Source: Bacteroidales bacterium
GTDB taxonomy: Bacteria > Bacteroidota > Bacteroidia > Bacteroidales > VadinHA17
DNA: 18,475 nucleotides
Reading direction: 5' to 3'
Assembly (NCBI GenBank): GCA_003520925.1
Contig: DOTV01000068.1
Coordinates: forward strand, 1 to 18,475
The translations under genes and the position numbers were made by a program. The notes under the pieces were generated by a model. It was not told the DNA's origin. It ran no database searches and saw only the letters and a program-made list of their open reading frames with translations. Positions 13,703 through 18,475 of this stretch are shown here, piece by piece. Within the stretch, counting starts at the first letter, position 1; each line of letters begins with the position of its first letter.

Positions 13703-16700
13703 TTAGTTGAAGATATACCTGATACCGATCTGTCCTCTCCACCGTGAGCTGAAATCAGATAGCAGATAAGTATTTCCGTTTGTCTGCCCTGAAGCGTCAT
13801 AGGTAAAAGTCGGTTTTGTTGTGCTTGTTTGTCCCTTGTAGTTTATAAGTGTAAACTGCTGGTTGCTGTTGTAAGTGTAGTGGCCCCATTCTTTATTCAG
13901 CATGTTGCCGACATTGAGTATGTCAAATGAAAGTTGCAGTTTGTTGGTTGAATTGCCCACCTGAATCTTAAACTCCTGAAGAAGTCTGAAATCAAACACA
14001 TTCATGAAAGGAGAACGGGCCGCATTTCTTTCGGCATATTCACCCCGGTGTTTGTTCAGGTATTTATCGGCTTTAATGAATGCATCAAGTTTCGTCCATT
14101 GTTCATCGGCTGAAACCGCAGGATTCGAACCCGAAGCCGCGATCGGGATCAGATTAATGTCGGTCAGGCTTTTTGGTATGTATATCATATCATTTGTGGT
14201 GCCGTCATTATTCATATCACCATTATATATATATGACAGTGCCTGACCTGACTGTCCGTTGTAGTAGAGCGAAACCTGGGTTGACATTGCTCCCTGCAGA
14301 TAATCAAGCTTATAGGAAATAAGGCCTGTTACCCTGTGGCCAAGGTCATAGTTTGATCTGGTCAGACGCAGGTCATTAAGTCCGTATACATTATTTACAT
14401 AACGCCAGTTCGAATAAGCTACACTGGATGTACCGGAGTTCAGGTCCATAGATTTTCCGTATGTATAGGAAGCCTGGGCGCTGAAGCCTCTTGTAAACTG
14501 TTTTTGCAGCATTGCCACCAGGTTATATGAGTAACCTTCGTTTGTATTCTCAAATTTCACGATCTCCTCAAAATTGGGATCAACCCTGTTTGAAATATAT
14601 CTTGGTCTTTTATCAACACCGTCGAATGTAAATGTCTGATCAACTTTTCTGTTAAGGTTTATGAAATTCACGTTGTTGTAGGTCTTGCTGAAGATAGCTT
14701 CAACAGTAGCGATAATCCCCCAGGGAAGTTTCTGGTCGACTGCGATGTTTGTCCTGAATACCTGCGGGAATTTTAAGTTCTGATCAACAACGTTAATGGC
14801 ACCTCTGCCTGCTGTCTTGCCCAGATCGGTTGCTGTTTTCTGTGCATAAGGATCGGCAACAAATTTTACCCCGGCAGGGTTGGTAATAGGATTGGCACTG
14901 GATGAGGAACTTCCTGTACTGTATGCTCCGTTAAGCTGCCCATTGTTTGAGAACTGGTTTGAGATCCAGACAAATGGTACACGTCCGGTAAACAAACCTG
15001 TTCCTCCCCTGACCTGTGTGGTTTTATTTCCGAATACATCCCAGTTGAATCCAAGGCGAGGTGACCACAGAATTCTTGATTTTGGAAGTTCACCGGTTGC
15101 AACGTTCTGGAAATAATAAGATGTATTGAACTGAGGGTTCGATTCGGGTTTATCGGGGAAAACCGGAAGGTCAATTCTGAGTCCGCCGGTAACCTGGAAG
15201 TTATTAGCCACTTTAAATTCATCCTGGGCATAAAGTCCTAGCTGCATGGCATAAAAGCTTGCGGCTCCGTTTCCCTGCAAGGGATTATCAGTCGGATCAA
15301 AAGAATAACCAATTGCATAGTATGTCGGGGCAACTTCACCTGGCAAACCAACTGTCTCCCAGTTTGCGAGTGTCTTGTAGGCATAGCTTCCGTAAATATT
15401 CTGGACAAAAAGGTTATAAAACTTATATACCTCGTTATGCGTCCCGAATGTGAATGTGTGTTTTCCCCTGAAGATGCTGTAGTCATCTGAAACCGAATAG
15501 ATATCCTGGACCAGTTTATTTGCCACAGAAGAATACTCACTTCCAAACGTGACTGACTTTCCGCCTGTGAGGTTAATCAGCACCTGAGGAAACGGATTGC
15601 CGATAGGGTCGCGGTCATCAACAACCCTTGTATAGCCCAGCATTAATTTGTTCGATGTGTTGTTGCCAAGGATTGAGTTGAGTTCAAGTCCGGTCGAGTT
15701 TGTTGTGCTCGGGAAAAGGTAAGCGTTATTCAGAAAGCGGAGTGAGTTGGCAGTACGGCTTATATTTATATTTTCGCCGTATGTATAACTGTGCCTCAAT
15801 GTCAGTTTGTGCTTATTGCTGATATTCCAGTTAAGTTTTGCAAGAAGTTTATTGCTGTTGGTTTCACTGTTTATATTCAGATACTCACCAGCGTCGTAGG
15901 ATGGAGCAACCCTGTCAAGAACTGCCAGAACTTTGTTAATTTCGTCAAGTGTAATGTTCGAAGCAGCTGTTCCGGGAACATTTCCGAGAGGATATGATTT
16001 TCTTGTAATTTCCCCGTTTACAAAAAAGAAAAGTTTGTTCCTTATTATCGGACCACCGACAGTGAATCCAAGCTGATAGTCGGTATAGTCGGCAATTGGT
16101 GCTTCGGTATTGGTGACAGGTTCATTTTTCCCGACAAGTTTTGCGTTATTTCCATAGTAGTATGCCGAGCCGGTGAATTTGTTGGTACCGCTTTTTGTGA
16201 TAGCGTTTATACCGCCGCCGGTAAACCCGCTTTCACGGACATCATACGGAGCAATGTTGATCTGAAACTCCTCAATAGCATCGAGGCTTATAGGCTCAAT
16301 TCCTGCCTGACCGCCGTTGGTTCCCGATGAGGTAAGACCAAACACGTCATTTGTAACAAGGCCGTCAATTGCAAACTGGTTATACCTGTTGCTGGCTCCT
16401 GCAAATGAGGTGCCGCTTCCAGCTGTATTGGCAAGCGGGCTTATTTTTGTAAAATCAGTAAGCCCTCTTGAGATCGAGGGAACTGAAGATACCACTTCAT
16501 TTGAGATATTGTTTGCAGCACCTGTCCTGGAAGGAGTGATGATATTATTCTTTCCTGCCGATACAACTACCTCGTTCAGGTTTGTCACTGCCGGAGTAAG
16601 TGATGCATTAATGTCGGAAACGTTCCCAAGGCTAAGGTAAATGTCATTGTAAACCTCAGAATTGTAGCCGATAAATGAGATTCTTACCTGGTAAGGGCCT

Positions 16701-16930
16701 CCTACTCTCATGTTGTTAATCATAAAGCGGCCGCTCTCATTTGTAAGATTACCATAGGTGGTCCCTGAGGGGGTATGGGTTGCAACAATGGTGGCACCTG
16801 CAAGCGGATTACTGTTTTCATCAGTAATCCTCCCCTGAAGGGCCGAAGTTGTAATCTGGCCCGCGGAATTCAATAAGAACAACACGGCCAATAAAGATGT
16901 TAGACTTAGTTTTAGTAGAATTTTTTTCAT
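13703..16930 (-). CDS. Oar-like TonB-dependent outer-membrane receptor
   Basis: The 1075-residue protein starts with a signal peptide (MKKILLK, hydrophobic core, NSAG|Q near residue 24). Next comes a carboxypeptidase-regulatory-like beta domain (about 29-115: LQGRITDENSNPLAGATIV, NESGRFMINNM), then a TonB plug (about 120-260) with LNEVVVSAGKN and the Oar-type block EEFQINIAPYDVRESGFTGGG, then a long beta-barrel ending GQIGIRYIFN with a near-terminal aromatic for BAM insertion. The motifs are those of the Oar/OmpA-related receptor group in Bacteroidota and Myxococcus rather than SusC, and no susD-like gene is adjacent. It is therefore an orphan TonB-dependent transporter of unknown ligand; in some species Oar homologues take part in protein or protease secretion. 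It has its own terminator and probably its own promoter. Confidence 0.92.
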   Translation of the reverse strand: MKKILLKLSLTSLLAVLFLLNSAGQITTSALQGRITDENSNPLAGATIVATHTPSGTTYGNLTNESGRFMINNMRVGGPYQVRISFIGYNSEVYNDIYLSLGNVSDINASLTPAVTNLNEVVVSAGKNNIITPSRTGAANNISNEVVSSVPSISRGLTDFTKISPLANTAGSGTSFAGASNRYNQFAIDGLVTNDVFGLTSSGTNGGQAGIEPISLDAIEEFQINIAPYDVRESGFTGGGINAITKSGTNKFTGSAYYYGNNAKLVGKNEPVTNTEAPIADYTDYQLGFTVGGPIIRNKLFFFVNGEITRKSYPLGNVPGTAASNITLDEINKVLAVLDRVAPSYDAGEYLNINSETNSNKLLAKLNWNISNKHKLTLRHSYTYGENINISRTANSLRFLNNAYLFPSTTNSTGLELNSILGNNTSNKLMLGYTRVVDDRDPIGNPFPQVLINLTGGKSVTFGSEYSSVANKLVQDIYSVSDDYSIFRGKHTFTFGTHNEVYKFYNLFVQNIYGSYAYKTLANWETVGLPGEVAPTYYAIGYSFDPTDNPLQGNGAASFYAMQLGLYAQDEFKVANNFQVTGGLRIDLPVFPDKPESNPQFNTSYYFQNVATGELPKSRILWSPRLGFNWDVFGNKTTQVRGGTGLFTGRVPFVWISNQFSNNGQLNGAYSTGSSSSSANPITNPAGVKFVADPYAQKTATDLGKTAGRGAINVVDQNLKFPQVFRTNIAVDQKLPWGIIATVEAIFSKTYNNVNFINLNRKVDQTFTFDGVDKRPRYISNRVDPNFEEIVKFENTNEGYSYNLVAMLQKQFTRGFSAQASYTYGKSMDLNSGTSSVAYSNWRYVNNVYGLNDLRLTRSNYDLGHRVTGLISYKLDYLQGAMSTQVSLYYNGQSGQALSYIYNGDMNNDGTTNDMIYIPKSLTDINLIPIAASGSNPAVSADEQWTKLDAFIKADKYLNKHRGEYAERNAARSPFMNVFDFRLLQEFKIQVGNSTNKLQLSFDILNVGNMLNKEWGHYTYNSNQQFTLINYKGQTSTTKPTFTYDASGQTNGNTYLLSDFSSRWRGQIGIRYIFN

Positions 16931-16968
16931 ATAATAGGAATTTAGGATTATGGATTATTTTTAGACTG

Positions 16969-17004
16969 CAAGATTATCACAATTGTATGATATTTTGTAC
17001 CAAA
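16969..17004 (-). promoter_or_regulatory. Weak candidate promoter of the Oar-like gene
   Basis: On the minus strand TAATCTTG (16976-16969) matches the -7 consensus TAnnTTTG with one mismatch, 39 bases before the receptor start. A TTTG (17004-17001) lies 24 bases further upstream, slightly longer than the usual spacing. Confidence 0.25.
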
Positions 17005-17055
17005 TAAAATTAAATTTTTATTAAATAAGGAGCGGCAATTTACTGCTCTTTGGAA

Positions 17056-17094
17056 GAAGCCTTTTAAAGGGAGCTTCAATAGTTGTTAACAACT
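17056..17094. other. Hairpin and 14-bp perfect palindrome just after waaA
   Basis: AGTTGTTAACAACT (17081-17094) is a perfect 14-bp palindrome that includes the first base of the waaA stop codon. Next to it, GAAGC (17056-17060) faces GCTTC (17073-17077), and the interior CCTTTTAAAGG can alternatively fold on itself. Both could slow polymerase at the end of waaA, but only a short TT run follows on the minus strand, so termination would be weak. Confidence 0.4.
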
Positions 17095-18344
17095 TATGAA
17101 AAGGGATTGTTAATATCTTTTAAAGAGATTTTACTCAGGATTTTATTTGTTGCACCTGTATTTTGCTTCACATATTCTGATGCACTGGCGGCTGATTTCA
17201 GATATTCTTCGCTGTCGGTCAACCAATTGTCAATGATGCCCGAAAAATCTTCGTATGAATAAAAGCACCTGGCTCCTCCCAGGGCTAAAAGTTCAACAGC
17301 CTCCCTGAATTTTTTATGGTTCTGGCCGAAGAGAACCGGGATACCCCAGCATGCTGCTTCAAGTACATTATGGATACCTTTCCCGAATCCCCCTCCTATT
17401 TCAGCAATATATGCGTACCTGTATGCTGAAGAAAGCATTCCTATGTTGTCAATAATCATAACACGGGCCTCAGCTGATTCTTCCGTGAATTCCGAGAACC
17501 TTGCCACCTTTGTGCTGAACAGTTTTTCGAGTCTCACAATATTGGATTCTTCAATTTCATGAGGTGCAAACACCCACTTCATTTTCCCTGGATGCTGATT
17601 TATATACCTGCTTATTATCTCTTCATCCTGATGCCAACTGCTGCCGGCAAGGAACAGCTTCTCCCCGCCCCTGAATGATTCAATCTGCGGTATGCTTTTT
17701 GAAGTATCGGCAATCCGGACCACCCTGTCAAACCGGGTATCACCGGCAACTGTAATATTTTCAATGCCTATGCTTTTTAAAAGATCCATCGATTCGACAT
17801 CCTGTACAAAAAAGTGACTGAATCTGAACAGCATTTTTCTGAAAAATCCTCCGTACCATTTAAAAAAATGCTGGTCTTTTCTGAAGATCCCTGAAATAAG
17901 ATACAATGGAATCTTGCTCCTTTTAAGAAGCAGGGTATAATTGTCCCAGAATTCATACTTGACAAATATAACGGCTGCCGGGTTTACAATGTGAATAAAT
18001 TCCCTGGCATTACCCGGAGTATCGGAAGGAAGATAACATACATAATCTGCGGCCTGGTAATCCTTCCTTATTTCATAACCTGAAGGTGAAAAGAATGTGA
18101 GTATGATCCTGTATTCCGGTCTGGTCTTTTTAACAGCTTCAATCAATGGGCGGCCCTGCTCAAATTCTCCAAGGGAGGCACAATGGATCCAGATATTTGT
18201 GTTGTCGCGGCTGACTTTTCCCTTTAATCTTGTTTTCCACTCTTTCCTGCCATTGGTCCAGAGCCTTGCTTTTGAATTAAAAGGGGATATAACCCTGACC
18301 AGGAAAACATATATCAGGATGCCGAAATTATATAAATACTTCAT
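17094..18344 (-). CDS. waaA: 3-deoxy-D-manno-octulosonic acid (Kdo) transferase
   Basis: The enzyme transfers Kdo from CMP-Kdo to the lipid A precursor at the cytoplasmic face of the inner membrane (GT30 family), an essential step in LPS core assembly. ATG 18344 is chosen (416 residues, MKYLYNFGILIYVFLVR...) because the family begins with this hydrophobic anchor; the upstream in-frame ATG at 18386 would lie inside a repeat array and precede the probable promoter box. Landmarks are IHCASLGEFEQGRPL with the catalytic Glu60, PSDTPGNAREF, VKYEFWDNY, the GDTRFDR motif, the sugar-nucleotide region APHEIEESNI, and GGGFGKGIHNVLEAACWGIPVLFG near the C-terminus. It stands alone here, 163 bp upstream of the receptor gene, with no other LPS gene visible. 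Confidence 0.94.
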   Translation of the reverse strand: MKYLYNFGILIYVFLVRVISPFNSKARLWTNGRKEWKTRLKGKVSRDNTNIWIHCASLGEFEQGRPLIEAVKKTRPEYRIILTFFSPSGYEIRKDYQAADYVCYLPSDTPGNAREFIHIVNPAAVIFVKYEFWDNYTLLLKRSKIPLYLISGIFRKDQHFFKWYGGFFRKMLFRFSHFFVQDVESMDLLKSIGIENITVAGDTRFDRVVRIADTSKSIPQIESFRGGEKLFLAGSSWHQDEEIISRYINQHPGKMKWVFAPHEIEESNIVRLEKLFSTKVARFSEFTEESAEARVMIIDNIGMLSSAYRYAYIAEIGGGFGKGIHNVLEAACWGIPVLFGQNHKKFREAVELLALGGARCFYSYEDFSGIIDNWLTDSEEYLKSAASASEYVKQNTGATNKILSKISLKDINNPFS

Positions 18345-18363
18345 TGCGGAAATTTGAGTGGGA

Positions 18364-18394
18364 CAAAAATAGTAAAAAGGCATCAAGGCGTCAA
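18364..18394 (-). promoter_or_regulatory. Candidate waaA promoter overlapping the octamer array
   Basis: On the minus strand TATTTTTG (18371-18364) is a perfect TAnnTTTG box 20 bases before the waaA start codon. A CTTG/TTG element (18394-18392) lies 20 bases upstream of it, close to the Bacteroidota -33 spacing. The -33 element falls inside a repeat unit of the octamer array. Confidence 0.45.
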
Positions 18395-18475
18395 GGCGTT
18401 AAGGCGTTAAGGCGTCAAGGCTTCAGAATAAAAAGCCGTAATGCCGTCAAGCCGTTATGCCGTTATGCCGTTATG
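18379..18475. repeat. Paired octamer arrays upstream of waaA (runs off the window)
   Basis: The first array is six octamers from 18379 to 18426: GGCATCAA, GGCGTCAA, GGCGTTAA, GGCGTTAA, GGCGTCAA, GGCTTCAG. After an 8-base A-rich spacer the second array begins at 18435: GCCGTAAT, GCCGTCAA, then GCCGTTAT three times, and a final G at the window end, so its true length is unknown. GGC blocks of the first array pair with GCC blocks of the second every eight bases (about five Watson-Crick pairs plus one wobble per octamer), giving a weaker but periodic fold-back. Confidence 0.8.

Noticed and set aside
13703..16930. SusC of a polysaccharide utilisation locus
   Set aside because: No SusD-like, glycosidase or regulator gene is adjacent, and the plug motifs are of the Oar type.
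18345..18386. N-terminal extension of waaA from the ATG at 18386
   Set aside because: The extension overlaps repeat units and the probable -7 box and has no counterpart in the family, which begins at the hydrophobic anchor.

Overview
The window looks like a chromosomal segment from a member of the Bacteroidota, probably a Bacteroidia-type lineage. The grounds are an Oar-like TonB-dependent receptor with an N-terminal carboxypeptidase-regulatory domain, signal peptides ending just before Gln (…LA|Q, …AG|Q), few Shine-Dalgarno sequences, TAnnTTTG-like -7 promoter boxes, and a long adenosylcobalamin-dependent ribonucleotide reductase beside a tdh-kbl pair. This assignment rests on gene content; no 16S or other marker search was possible. 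No tRNA, rRNA, CRISPR array, transposase or prophage gene is visible.

Layout, left to right. Positions 1-2936 are all on the minus strand. Read 5'->3' they encode a polytopic GT39/PMT_2-type glycosyltransferase, a TerB-like protein, a membrane-anchored OmpA/Pal-domain protein and, four bases further on, a membrane-anchored coiled-coil protein cut by the window edge. A divergent AT-rich spacer leads to a plus-strand pair (3098-5142): an O-methyltransferase that unusually carries a signal peptide, then an APC amino-acid permease. The permease overlaps, tail to tail, minus-strand tcdA (tRNA t6A dehydratase). Behind tcdA lie a TatD-family hydrolase and gltX, separated from each other by two bases (minus, 6005-8193). 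Plus-strand tdh and kbl (8389-10724) encode the two-step route from threonine to glycine plus acetyl-CoA. They converge on nrdJ (minus, 10725-13355) with stop codons exactly adjacent. After a 347-bp gap holding a strong minus-strand terminator come a 1075-residue Oar-like receptor and waaA (Kdo transferase for lipid A), both minus.

Most genes are housekeeping. The most unusual material is between genes. Three intergenic regions hold arrays of 7- or 8-base units, and each array is followed by a second array of partly complementary units, so the pair can fold into a long imperfect hairpin (8257-8348, 9442-9501, 18379-18475). A fourth, G/C-rich element at 5911-5980 has the same mirrored-arm plan. 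Unit sequences differ at every site while the architecture is shared. Two of the elements bracket tdh, and the last overlaps a probable waaA promoter. This recurring architecture is the best candidate here for something poorly described.
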